A program made the translations under genes and the position numbers. Of a stretch of 64,000 nucleotides of DNA, positions 34,169 to 41,375 are shown piece after piece; within the stretch, counting starts at the first letter, position 1; each line of letters begins with the position of its first letter. The stretch is from positions 62,001 to 126,000 of the forward strand of contig NZ_CANLTR010000004.1 of NCBI RefSeq assembly GCF_947494055.1, written 5' to 3'. Below the pieces are notes generated by a model that saw only the letters and a program-made list of their open reading frames with translations, did not search any database and was not told the origin of the DNA. Source of the DNA: an uncultured Jannaschia sp. GTDB lineage: Bacteria; Pseudomonadota; Alphaproteobacteria; Rhodobacterales; Rhodobacteraceae.

Positions 34169-35127
34169 GCGTTCCCCGGGGCTGGGGACGGACCGGCTTC
34201 GTCGTCGTCATCCCGGCCCGCAACGAGGCGGAACGCCTGCCGCGCGCGTTGGCGGCGCTGGCCGCCGAGGGCGCGCTCGACATCGTCGTCGTGGCGAACG
34301 GCTGCGACGACGACACCGCGGCGATCGCCCGGGCGGGTTGCCCGTCCCTCTCCGTCGCGACGCTGGAGACCGGCCCGCTCGCCAATGGCGTCGGCGCGGC
34401 CCGTCGCCTTGGTATGGCGCTGGCGCTGAAACATGCAGGGGACCCGGTCCTGGCGACGACCGACGCGGATTGTACGGTCCGGCCGGGCTGGCTCGCGGCC
34501 ACCCGGGCTGCGCTGGACCATGCGGACGTCGTGTGCGGATACGTCGAGCCCGATGCGGCGGAGTTCGCAATGCTGCCGCCCCTGGTGCGCGAACACGGCG
34601 ATCTGGAGGATCTTCGCGACGGACTCTTGGCGCATCTCGCGGCGCTTCGCGCGCCCGCCGCCCACGATCCGTGGCCCTGTCATGGTCAGACGCCCGGCGC
34701 GAGCCTCGCCTTCACGGCACGGGCCTACCGGCTGGTCGGCGGGTTCGACGCGATCCCCTGTCACGAGGACCGTCGCCTCGTCGCGCGGATGGCGTCGATG
34801 GGTCTGCGCGTCGCGCGCCCCGCTGCGGTTCGCGTCGCAGCGTCCTGTCGGCTCGAAGGCCGGGCCCCGGGCGGAATGGCCGACACGATCGCCGCGCGGC
34901 GGGACGACGAGCCCCTCTTGGTCCGCGAAATCGCCGAGATGACGCGGGAGATCGCGGCGCTCCGCCAAGCTATCGCGGTGGCCGGTGCACCAGAACGCAC
35001 GAGGCCGCACCGGGTCCCCGCTGCGCGGACACCACCGTCGATCTTCATGTCCGGCTGGATGCCCGAGAATGATGGCGGAGACGAAGGGATTCGAACCCTC
35101 GAGACGGTTTCCCGCCTACTCCCTTAG
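34159..35127 (+). CDS. GT2 glycosyltransferase; C-terminus antisense to a tRNA fragment
   Basis: A 322-residue GT-A transferase. FVVVIPARNEAERLPRAL is the N-terminal nucleotide-binding strand, ATTDADCTVRPGWL the DxD region, and GASLAFTARAYRLVGGFDAIPCHEDRRL the acceptor-site block. It overlaps the methyltransferase by ten bases. The last ~18 residues (from DGGDEGIRTLETVSR) are read antisense through the tRNA-Ser fragment, and the stop TAG 35125-35127 is the complement of the anticodon loop. That end is therefore probably not functionally selected. Confidence 0.87.
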   Translation: MQVSVPRGWGRTGFVVVIPARNEAERLPRALAALAAEGALDIVVVANGCDDDTAAIARAGCPSLSVATLETGPLANGVGAARRLGMALALKHAGDPVLATTDADCTVRPGWLAATRAALDHADVVCGYVEPDAAEFAMLPPLVREHGDLEDLRDGLLAHLAALRAPAAHDPWPCHGQTPGASLAFTARAYRLVGGFDAIPCHEDRRLVARMASMGLRVARPAAVRVAASCRLEGRAPGGMADTIAARRDDEPLLVREIAEMTREIAALRQAIAVAGAPERTRPHRVPAARTPPSIFMSGWMPENDGGDEGIRTLETVSRLLP

Positions 35128-35132
35128 CAGGG
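35073..35132 (-). other. tRNA-Ser(GCU) 3' fragment = prophage attachment site
   Basis: On the minus strand this reads, from the anticodon loop onward, CCCTGCTAAGGGAG (anticodon GCU), a long class II variable arm, the T-arm GAGGGTTCGAATCCC, the acceptor strand GTCTCCG and encoded CCA (35073-35075). The 5' half is missing. Upstream of CCCTGCTAA the sequence is unrelated and leads into the integrase gene eleven bases away. This is the classical outcome of phage insertion at a tRNA anticodon loop. The complete tRNA should be rebuilt at the far prophage end, outside the window. Confidence 0.85.
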
Positions 35133-35142
35133 CTTCAAGCGA

Positions 35143-36192
35143 TCAGCGTTTCAGGCCTTTGTTCCAAGGCCGGTAGCGGCCCGGCTTCGCAGCCTGTGTC
35201 GTATCTGTGCCAATCGGGCCGGTTTCCTCGTCCTGCTGGCGCGCGATCTCGGCGCCGGCGTCAGCCTCGTGCACGTAGGTCCCGAGGAACAGCCCAGCCG
35301 ACTTCCAGCCGCCAGCCTCCATCACCTGCTTTACCCGCGCGCCGGGGCGCTGCATGGCGTTCGTCGCGAAGCTGTGGCGGCCCGCGGCATGGGGTGGGTG
35401 GTACTCGATCCCGGCCCGCTCGCAGACGCGCTGCATCCCGCCGTTCACGCCGCTGCGCTGCGCGTAGTGGAAGAGGGGCTTATCGGACGCCGGGGCCAGC
35501 GCGCCGATCCGCAGCACGAGCTCGGCCGTCAGGTGGCGGACGAAGCCCTCATCGGTCTTCGTCTTCGGGACCAGGACGATGCGGCGCGACAGGTCGCAGT
35601 CGTCGCCTGTAAGCGCGATAGCTTCCCCGATCCGGGCGCCGGTCTGGTGCATGTAGAGGACGATCGTCGCTAGGTGCGGCAGGCCGTCCGCATCGGCCTG
35701 CGCCATGAAGGCGCGCAGCCATGTCCGATCGGTCGGCTTGTGCTTCCGAGACTTCGGCACCGGGAAGCCCTTCACGCGGATTGCGCCGCACCAGCCGAGG
35801 TCGTGCGCGTGATTGATCACCGCGACGGTCGGCGTGATGACCTGGCGGTTGCGCGTGGCGGGCCCGGCGTCGGGATAGAGCGCGAGCGCCGCGCCCTTGA
35901 TCTCGGCCGGCTTGATCGCCCCGATGGCACGGCCCTTGAAGTGTGCGAGGATCCTCGGAAGGAAGCGGCCTTCGCCGCCCTGCTCGAGGTAACTCAGCGC
36001 GGCTTCCTCGAAAGTCCGGACCGCTTCGTCGCCATAGGTGTGACGTTTCCAGAGCCGCGCTTCGTACTGCGCCCGGAGCTCTTCAGCGACCCCGCGGTCG
36101 CCAGTGCCAAGGCTCTTTCGTATGCGCTGTCCGCCAACGGTTCCGGTGGCGTAGAAGACGCCCCCTCGTTTGCTGAGCCTGAGCCCTGACAC
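35143..36192 (-). CDS. int: Prophage tyrosine integrase
   Basis: A 349-residue site-specific recombinase. After an AP2-like/SAM-like N-terminal arm region (residues 1-150), the catalytic domain shows Arg187 (HQTGARIGEAIAL), the beta-strand Lys region PKTKTDEG, His268 and Arg272 (PPHAAGRHSFAT), Trp296 and the nucleophile Tyr306 (LGTYVHEA). It stops 11 bases from the tRNA fragment, the usual position for an integrase using that tRNA as attB. Its 5' end is overlapped by the small HTH gene. Confidence 0.96.
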   Translation of the reverse strand: MSGLRLSKRGGVFYATGTVGGQRIRKSLGTGDRGVAEELRAQYEARLWKRHTYGDEAVRTFEEAALSYLEQGGEGRFLPRILAHFKGRAIGAIKPAEIKGAALALYPDAGPATRNRQVITPTVAVINHAHDLGWCGAIRVKGFPVPKSRKHKPTDRTWLRAFMAQADADGLPHLATIVLYMHQTGARIGEAIALTGDDCDLSRRIVLVPKTKTDEGFVRHLTAELVLRIGALAPASDKPLFHYAQRSGVNGGMQRVCERAGIEYHPPHAAGRHSFATNAMQRPGARVKQVMEAGGWKSAGLFLGTYVHEADAGAEIARQQDEETGPIGTDTTQAAKPGRYRPWNKGLKR

Positions 36193-36383
36193 GCATACGC
36201 CTCCCGAAGTCGCGCGATATGCTCAGGGTAGAAGACCATCTTGCGGCCGCGCCTCTCGTAATAGGGCCACTTTTTCAGGTCGTCCGTCAACTTTCGGAGG
36301 CTCACTCCGAGGGCTGACGCTGCGCCAACGCGATCCAGTGGCGCGACAGCCCAGGTGGGAGAAGGACGCGCGGCAGGCATCAT
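35994..36383 (-). CDS. Excisionase-like HTH protein overlapping int
   Basis: About 129 residues. Residues ~12-55 form a MerR/Xis-type winged helix (LDRVGAASALGVSLRKLTDD, then YYERRGRKMVFYPEHIARLR). The remaining part is low-complexity and shares about 199 bases with the start of int in another frame. The position directly upstream of int suggests a directionality factor. CCGGAGATC precedes the paired ATGs at 36383/36380. Whether the long C-terminal overlap is translated is uncertain, as stops are simply absent there. Confidence 0.7.
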   Translation of the reverse strand: MMPAARPSPTWAVAPLDRVGAASALGVSLRKLTDDLKKWPYYERRGRKMVFYPEHIARLREAYACQGSGSANEGASSTPPEPLADSAYERALALATAGSLKSSGRSTKRGSGNVTPMATKRSGLSRKPR

Positions 36384-36835
36384 GATCTCCGGTATCCGGC
36401 GCGAGCGAGCACAGCGCGAACCCAGCCCCCGCAATATCCCGGGCGCTCATGGCAAAGAAACTGGCGGCGGTCTTTAACAGATGCTTCGAAATCGCGGCGC
36501 GTGTGTAGCGTCTTGCTGGCATCGGTTCCTTTGGTAGCGGCGCATCCGCTACAAACGGGGGGCAGCGTGCCGTCAGACATGCGCGCCAGTCGGCGAATCT
36601 GCTGCCGAGACAGTTGCGGCGCTCGTCGGTGCGGTTCGTATGACAGGCATGAAACGCCAGCGCCGGGGTCCGTCACGAATCCATTCTCCGGCCAGTTGCC
36701 CTCGCCCGCCAGGTGCTCGATCATGGCTTCGCAGATTTCGCAGTCCGGCATGCGGGCGCAGGCTCGACAGGTCGTTTGCCACGCGTCCTGCCAATCCTTA
36801 TAAGTCTTGGGCTTGTATGGGCGGGCGGCCTGCAT
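36380..36835 (-). CDS. Cys-rich phage protein, unknown
   Basis: A 151-residue protein with many Cys in pairs: TTCRACARMPDCEICEAMIEH near the N-terminus, PPVCSGCAATKG in the middle and late CHERPGYCGGW. These could form two or three zinc-binding knuckles. It lies between a small unknown gene and the HTH gene, overlapping the latter's start by four bases. A DNA- or protein-binding early protein is possible but unproven. Confidence 0.75.
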   Translation of the reverse strand: MQAARPYKPKTYKDWQDAWQTTCRACARMPDCEICEAMIEHLAGEGNWPENGFVTDPGAGVSCLSYEPHRRAPQLSRQQIRRLARMSDGTLPPVCSGCAATKGTDASKTLHTRRDFEASVKDRRQFLCHERPGYCGGWVRAVLARAGYRRS

Positions 36836-36837
36836 GG

Positions 36838-37080
36838 TCAGTCGCGTTCCGGCGCGGGCTGGGTGGTCAGGATCACCGGCGGATGGACAGTGCCGCAAAT
36901 CGTCAGGCGAACTGAACCACCGCCCACCAGGTGCGCGACCTCGGCCGGCGTCGGCTCCCAGACGCTCGTCATCATGGGCGTGCCGTCCTCGGCGACCTCG
37001 TCGAGGATCGCGAGGGCGAAGTACTCGTCCTGCGTCTCGGCGAGGATGCGGGTGGCGTTGGAGATGCGGAGCGGCAGCAC
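36838..37080 (-). CDS. Small phage protein, unknown
   Basis: An 80-residue soluble protein (RISNATRILAETQDEYFALA, then MMTSVWEPTPAEVAHLVGGG). GTG 37080 begins two bases after the HNH gene's stop in the same operon. The VWEPTPAEVAHL segment resembles small early phage proteins that cap a beta sheet, but no family is assignable. Confidence 0.7.
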   Translation of the reverse strand: MLPLRISNATRILAETQDEYFALAILDEVAEDGTPMMTSVWEPTPAEVAHLVGGGSVRLTICGTVHPPVILTTQPAPERD

Positions 37081-37082
37081 GG

Positions 37083-37718
37083 TCAGGCCGTCCGCTTCTT
37101 CGTCCGCGCCGCGTGCTCGAGCTCGGCGATCGCGAGGATCGTCGGCTTCAGCTCGGCCGGCGCTTGGTCGTAACCGCGGCCGAACCGGCCGTTCAGGCGC
37201 GGGGCGACGGCCATGGGGATGGCCTTCCAGTTCGACGGGTCGGTGTTCGTCTTGTCGCCGTCGAGGCACTTCAGGCGGTAGCCTTCCGGGATCGGGCCGT
37301 TCGCCTTCTCCCAAAGGTAGCGGTGCTTGTGCACGGGCCGGGTCTTGGCGCCGGTCCACGGGTTCGTCTCCTCGACGATCATGATGACGTAGCCGTCCTT
37401 CGAGTCGATCCGCTCGTGCCCGGCACCACGATGGTTGTGCGGCAGGCCGCCCTTCTTGAACCGGGTCCGCGCGCTGTTCGGGTGGTAGGGCATCTTCTTG
37501 CCCTTGTTCTTCGGCGTCTGACCGGGAACGAAGCATCCCGTCCGGCCTGTCTTCCACCCCTTGCGTAGGCACAGCTGCTTCAGAGCGTCGACGGTCACGT
37601 CCGTGCGCCTGAACGCCTCGACGAACGCCTCGTGCAGCTCGCGGCGCGGCCATTCCTTGAAGCGCTCGATGTAGCGCAGCTCGGCGTCCGAGTATTCGAT
37701 GCGGGCCCCTTTAGGCAT
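37083..37718 (-). CDS. Phage HNH endonuclease
   Basis: A 211-residue protein. The N-terminal ~60 residues are a helix-turn-helix-like DNA-binding region (YSDAELRYIERFKEWPRREL, TDVTVDALKQLCLRKGW). The C-terminal HNH_3 nuclease has VHKHRYLWEKANGPIPEGY with the catalytic His and KCLDGDKTNTDPSNW with the Asn. Such enzymes nick DNA, either as homing-type elements or in recombination. It overlaps the next gene upstream by eight bases. Confidence 0.9.
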   Translation of the reverse strand: MPKGARIEYSDAELRYIERFKEWPRRELHEAFVEAFRRTDVTVDALKQLCLRKGWKTGRTGCFVPGQTPKNKGKKMPYHPNSARTRFKKGGLPHNHRGAGHERIDSKDGYVIMIVEETNPWTGAKTRPVHKHRYLWEKANGPIPEGYRLKCLDGDKTNTDPSNWKAIPMAVAPRLNGRFGRGYDQAPAELKPTILAIAELEHAARTKKRTA

Positions 37719-37950
37719 CGGCCTTCCCGATCATCGGCAGGTGGGGCAGGACGGCCGCGCCGTGGTCGGCAAAGAGCTTGGCGGCCTTCAGCTGCAGGTT
37801 CGCGTTGCTGGCGATCTGATCGGCCACGCCGACGATGGCCTCGGCGCGCTTGACCTCCTGCTCGACCTGCTCGGCCGACATGTTCTCCTCGGACAGGCGC
37901 TCGAGCTGCGCGAAGAGATGGTCGTTCAGGTCGCTGAGTTTGTTCTTCAT
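37711..37950 (-). CDS. Small helical phage protein
   Basis: A 79-residue, highly charged coiled-coil-like protein (KLSDLNDHLFAQLERLSEEN, SAEQVEQEVKRAEAIVGVAD). CTGGAGGAAACC in front of the ATG fixes the start at 37950. It overlaps the upstream surface-protein gene by four bases (ATGA). The pattern matches small proteins common in early regions of alphaproteobacterial prophages. Function unknown. Confidence 0.8.
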   Translation of the reverse strand: MKNKLSDLNDHLFAQLERLSEENMSAEQVEQEVKRAEAIVGVADQIASNANLQLKAAKLFADHGAAVLPHLPMIGKADA

Positions 37951-38684
37951 GGTTTCCTCCAGCGGATCAGGGTTGCGCAGGCGGCGAGCAGGAGCGCGGC
38001 CGTGGCGGGCAGCGGGACCGGTGTCGGGGTGGGCGTCTCGCCGGGCAGGTCCGTCTCGCAGCATTCCGGGCACTCGACGAAGATCGGGCGGGGCCGGCGG
38101 ATGATCGTGCGGTCGCCCTCAATGGTCACGTCGCCTTCGACGATCCTGTCGCCGCTGGTGCGGCCGCCGATGGAGATCGCCGCTCCGGCGAAGGCGAGGG
38201 ATCGGGCCGGGGTCGCGTTGGTAACCGCCGAGGCGCGGGGTGCCGCGATGGTCGGAGCGGCAAGGATCGGGCCCCAGAACGCGGCGGGCACGGTCGGGCG
38301 GGCGATGGGTCGGGGGCTCGATGGGTAGCCCCAGACGCCGCCAGTCTCCGCGACGCAAGTGTCGGCGTAGCGGGCGACATAGTCGTCCCAGACGATGGGT
38401 TCCGGCGGGCGGCCGATGAGCACGGCAAGCTCGTTGCGCGTGATCTGGCGACGGCAGGGTTCGGGCAGGCAGGTCGGCGGCAGCGTCACGCCCTTGTCGG
38501 TGGCGAGCATGGCGGCGTCGAGGTCGGCCTCCTGAACGCAGCCGTAGCCGAGCGCGTCGGTGGTGACATAGGTGTCGAGGGTGGCGCCGTGGGCCGCGTT
38601 GGCGGTCCAGAGGGCGAGAGCCATGCCGGCACTGACGCCGGCGATGATCAGGGCGGACGGGGAGTGGAGAAACGGACGGGTCAT
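37947..38684 (-). CDS. Exported phage protein with VPLPA-CTERM sorting signal
   Basis: A 245-residue protein with an N-terminal signal (SALIIAGVSAGMALALWTANA). The middle region has several Cys (CVQEADLD, CLPEPCRRQ, ECPECCET). The C-terminus carries a VPLPA-CTERM-type tripartite signal: TPTPTPVPLP motif, hydrophobic helix ATAALLLAACATLI and basic RWRKP end. Such signals are processed by exosortase-type systems for surface display. A prophage gene with this signal would alter the lysogen's surface. AGGAG precedes the ATG. Confidence 0.8.
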   Translation of the reverse strand: MTRPFLHSPSALIIAGVSAGMALALWTANAAHGATLDTYVTTDALGYGCVQEADLDAAMLATDKGVTLPPTCLPEPCRRQITRNELAVLIGRPPEPIVWDDYVARYADTCVAETGGVWGYPSSPRPIARPTVPAAFWGPILAAPTIAAPRASAVTNATPARSLAFAGAAISIGGRTSGDRIVEGDVTIEGDRTIIRRPRPIFVECPECCETDLPGETPTPTPVPLPATAALLLAACATLIRWRKP

Positions 38685-38782
38685 GGCTTCGCTCCTGCGG
38701 GGGGAGTGAGGCTGCCCGTGCGACGGCGCAGGGGCGCGGTCCTCACGGGTTCCGGGCCGTCGTAAGCCGGAGCGGGGATCAC
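38681..38782 (-). CDS. Possible 33-residue phage peptide
   Basis: A short frame with GTG start ends with TGA overlapping the ATG of the CTERM protein. It reads MIPAPAYDGPEPVRTAPLRR and a Pro/Lys end. The frame is also open upstream back to the stop of the 38831 gene (RALRQKRVWVIPAP), so a longer protein with a rarer start is possible. The overlap geometry favours translation; otherwise the evidence is thin. Confidence 0.3.
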   Translation of the reverse strand: MIPAPAYDGPEPVRTAPLRRRTGSLTPPAGAKP

Positions 38783-38830
38783 CCAAACGCGCTTCTGGCG
38801 CAGCGCGCGGTCCGATGGGGGCGGGCCGTG

Positions 38831-39061
38831 TCACGACGCACCCTTCTCGATCTCGGCCTCGATCCGATCCCATTCGCCGGACAGTCGAAGATGGGCGAAC
38901 CGCTCGACGACCTCGTCCTCGGACCGGTTCAGGTGATCGGCGGCAGTGCTGACGTCCACCCGGCCTCCCAGGCGAACCAGGTACAGGTCGTCCTCCGCTG
39001 TCCAAGGCGCCGGCCAGAACCGACACGTGAGGCGGGCGATGAGCTTGCGTAGGAGAGACAT
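38831..39061 (-). CDS. Small phage protein with HTH-like segment
   Basis: A 76-residue protein with a basic N-terminus (MSLLRKLIARLTCRFWPAPW). It then has DDLYLVRLGGRVDVSTAADH and LNRSEDEVVERFAHL, resembling a SANT/Myb- or sigma-4-like helix-turn-helix (AADHLNRSEDEVVER). It could bind DNA in early regulation. ACGGAGATCGCCCT precedes the ATG. Confidence 0.7.
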   Translation of the reverse strand: MSLLRKLIARLTCRFWPAPWTAEDDLYLVRLGGRVDVSTAADHLNRSEDEVVERFAHLRLSGEWDRIEAEIEKGAS

Positions 39062-39141
39062 AGGGCGATCTCCGTTGGGGTTGCCCCGGACGCCGCCGAT
39101 CTCGACGCCCGGGGATGCCGGCGAAATGCCGGGCATGGGGG

Positions 39142-40146
39142 TCAGGCTTCGGGGGTGCCCTTGAAAAGCGGGAGGCTCGTCGCCTCTGTGGCGGTGGCGA
39201 GGGCCTCGTCGAAGGCGGCCTCGAAGGCGCGATCGGGGTTGTAGACGGACAGGATGAACCGGACCGTCGAGCCCATCTTCCGGTAGCGGAAGCGGACCGG
39301 CATGCGGTACGGTGCGCCGCCCAGGAAGACCGGAATGGCGATGATGATCAGGTTCGGGATGTTGAGCGGCTGGCCGTCCGGGCCTTTGTGCTCGTTCAGG
39401 AACTGGATTTCCGCCTCGCCGGTGTCGCGGTTCGTCGTCACCTTCAGGTCCGAGGTCTCGTAGACCTGGAAGCGCTTCGACATGGCGAGCAGCTGCGTCA
39501 GCTGGCCGTAGCGCCCCTCGATCTTGCGGGCGGTCTGGATCAGGCGGTTCTCCCAAGGCTGGTTCGCCTCGGCCTCCTCCAGCTTTATCAGGGCCGGGGT
39601 CGGGTCCATGATGTCCTTCGCCTGCGCCTCGATGAACTCACCGAGCGCGTCCTTTTCCAGCGGCTCGCCGTTCGAGACGGCCATCCATGCCTTCCACTCG
39701 TCCGAGAGCGGGAAGTCGTAGATGGCGCGGTGGTGGCAGTGGCGGGCGGTGGCCTCGCCCTCCGGGTTCCCCTGATCCGGTGTGCCGCCCGCGTGATAGT
39801 CGGCGATGCAGGTCAGCGCCGGCGCCTTCATGTCGGGCTGGGCGAAGAGGGCGGTTTCCTCACCCTTGAAACGGTTCGCCCAGGCGATGAGGCTGTCGAG
39901 GTCCTTCAGGCGCGCGGTGCCGCGGCGGCGGGCGGGGCGCAGGTACTCGGCCGCGCGGCGGTGCGCCTCGGTCAGGTCGTGGACGGTGCGGCCCTCGGGC
40001 AGGGCGAGCTGGAAGGCGCGGTTGAAGACCTCGTCGGGATCGGCGGGGAGGATCACCTCGTATTCGCCGAACTTCTTCATCACGTCGCGCATCGTCTCGG
40101 CGACGTTCTGCGGGGTGTCGGGATTGGCATTAGGGTGGCTGGTCAC
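39142..40146 (-). CDS. DUF2303 (YfdQ-like) phage protein
   Basis: A 334-residue protein of the DUF2303 family found in temperate phages and in the E. coli cryptic prophage gene yfdQ. Family blocks are LKDLDSLIAWANRFKGEETA, CIADYHAGGTPDQGNP and HCHHRAIYDFPLSDEWKAW. The C-terminal beta-rich part is NLIIIAIPVFLGGAPYRMPV. The role is unknown; its neighbours suggest recombination or replication support. GTG 40146 has AAAGG nine bases upstream. Confidence 0.9.
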   Translation of the reverse strand: MTSHPNANPDTPQNVAETMRDVMKKFGEYEVILPADPDEVFNRAFQLALPEGRTVHDLTEAHRRAAEYLRPARRRGTARLKDLDSLIAWANRFKGEETALFAQPDMKAPALTCIADYHAGGTPDQGNPEGEATARHCHHRAIYDFPLSDEWKAWMAVSNGEPLEKDALGEFIEAQAKDIMDPTPALIKLEEAEANQPWENRLIQTARKIEGRYGQLTQLLAMSKRFQVYETSDLKVTTNRDTGEAEIQFLNEHKGPDGQPLNIPNLIIIAIPVFLGGAPYRMPVRFRYRKMGSTVRFILSVYNPDRAFEAAFDEALATATEATSLPLFKGTPEA

Positions 40147-40178
40147 GGTGGCGCCTTTCAGAAGTGAGGAATGGGGGG

Positions 40179-40382
40179 TCAGACGATGTCGCCTGTCGTC
40201 GTGCCGTCGAAGACGCCGGCCGCGCAGTCCGATGCCCACTCGGGGGGCGGACAGTTGAACAGGGAGTTGCAGGTCGGACAGAAATCGACGGCGTAGTAGC
40301 GGCCGCGCCAGTAGAAAGCGTCCTCACGCTTCTGCATCTCGTGGCCCTCGGGGCAGGTCCCGACGCTCGCCTCAATCGACAT
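40179..40382 (-). CDS. Small zinc-ribbon-like phage protein
   Basis: A 67-residue protein with CPEGHEMQKRED and DFCPTCNSLFNCPPPEW, giving Cys-x-x-x-His and Cys-x-x-Cys pairs that could form one zinc ribbon. It shares 11 bases with the upstream gene. Function unknown. Confidence 0.7.
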   Translation of the reverse strand: MSIEASVGTCPEGHEMQKREDAFYWRGRYYAVDFCPTCNSLFNCPPPEWASDCAAGVFDGTTTGDIV

Positions 40383-40794
40383 CGCGGACCTCGCCGGTCT
40401 CGGGGTCGTAGTCCTCGGCGTCGCGGACCGGGGTCTGCATGCGGGCCATGAGGGGGGAGTAGAGGGTGAGCTCGCCGTCCTCGTTGATGAAGGCGGCGGC
40501 GCTCGACGGGGGCTTCTTCGGGGCCTTGAATGTCGCGGTCGCGCCCATCGAGACGTCGCCCGACTTGCCGAGCGCGTAGCTGACCTGAATCGTCATCGTG
40601 CCCTGGCAGCCCTTGGTGCCGTGCTCGTCGCGGTGCTCGAGGAGGTCGATCTGCAGCTGGCGGTGCTTGTCCAGCAGATCGGCAAGGAACGCGCCGCCGT
40701 CGAAGAGCGCGAGGATCTGCTCGATCGAGCGCATCTTGTAGGGGTCGTGCTCGGCGCGCCGGACCTTGGCGGGCGGATTGATCTTCTCGGCCAT
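40372..40794 (-). CDS. Phage protein, unknown
   Basis: A 140-residue protein. Residues ~20-50 are helical (RSIEQILALFDGGAFLADLL, DKHRQLQIDLLEH), then GTMTIQVSYALGKSGDVSMG is a beta segment, with an acidic end (DAEDYDPETGEVRDVD). This helix-plus-beta pattern, in the leftward operon of a temperate phage beside DUF2303, recurs in alphaproteobacterial phages. The product is uncharacterised. The ATG overlaps the upstream stop (TGATG); the GTG three bases earlier is possible. Confidence 0.72.
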   Translation of the reverse strand: MAEKINPPAKVRRAEHDPYKMRSIEQILALFDGGAFLADLLDKHRQLQIDLLEHRDEHGTKGCQGTMTIQVSYALGKSGDVSMGATATFKAPKKPPSSAAAFINEDGELTLYSPLMARMQTPVRDAEDYDPETGEVRDVD

Positions 40795-41375
40795 CACGAG
40801 GCGTTCCTTTCGGGCTGATCTGCGGGGGGCGGCGGAGCCGGGCGGGTGTGGTCGCGGGCGGCGGCGATCCAGTTGCGGATCGCGCGGTCCTCGGTCGCGG
40901 CGATGGCGGAGACGCCGTGGAGGGACAGCTCGACGACGTGGTCGGGGTGGTCGGCCTCGATGCCGACGCGGAGAGGATAGGTGCCGCCGGCCTCGATCAC
41001 CTCCTGCACCATCGCGTCGCGCCAGCCGGCGGGGCCGATCCGGTCGAGGCGGTCGAGGAAGGCAGCGCGGGCGTGGCGGGTGGCCTCATTGTCGCCGGGC
41101 AGGGCGGTGGCGGGCAGGATCGTGACGCCGTGGGAGAGGCCGGTGCAGGTGAAGCCGTGGGAGAGGGCGGTGCAGGTGTTCGGGTTCCAGCACGCGTCAT
41201 GCCTATCGACGTCCGTGGACGTAACGATGCCGCACCGAGTGACGAAGATGGTCTCCTCCCCGTCAGAGATGCTGAGGTCGCCGCCGGCGTCGAGATAGGC
41301 GGCGGGCGCGCGGTCGGGCTGCGCCTCGGGGCAGGGCATCGGCAGCGGCGCGAAGGTCCAGGCGGGGGCGGTCAT
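40794..41375 (-). CDS. Phage protein with internal 9-residue repeat, unknown
   Basis: A 193-residue protein. It has a Cys-bearing middle (TRCGIVTS, HDACWNPNTCTALSHGF and a second TCTGLSHGV). The C-terminal half has HARAAFLDRLDRIGPAGWRD and GTYPLRVGIEADHPDHVVEL, with a Pro-rich tail. The repeated segment corresponds to a tandem DNA repeat at 41127-41178. No family is recognised. Confidence 0.65.
   Translation of the reverse strand: MTAPAWTFAPLPMPCPEAQPDRAPAAYLDAGGDLSISDGEETIFVTRCGIVTSTDVDRHDACWNPNTCTALSHGFTCTGLSHGVTILPATALPGDNEATRHARAAFLDRLDRIGPAGWRDAMVQEVIEAGGTYPLRVGIEADHPDHVVELSLHGVSAIAATEDRAIRNWIAAARDHTRPAPPPPADQPERNAS
41127..41178. repeat. Two-copy 27-bp tandem repeat inside a phage gene
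   Basis: The unit begins GCCGTGGGAGAGGCCGGTGC at 41127 and recurs from 41154 with one change (GAGGGCGG). It encodes the duplicated C-T-x-L-S-H-G segment. The in-frame 27-base length means slippage changes the protein by nine residues without breaking it. Confidence 0.7.

Noticed and set aside
35100..35140. Intact tRNA-Ser gene
   Set aside because: Only the part from the anticodon loop to CCA is present; the acceptor 5' strand and D-arm are missing.
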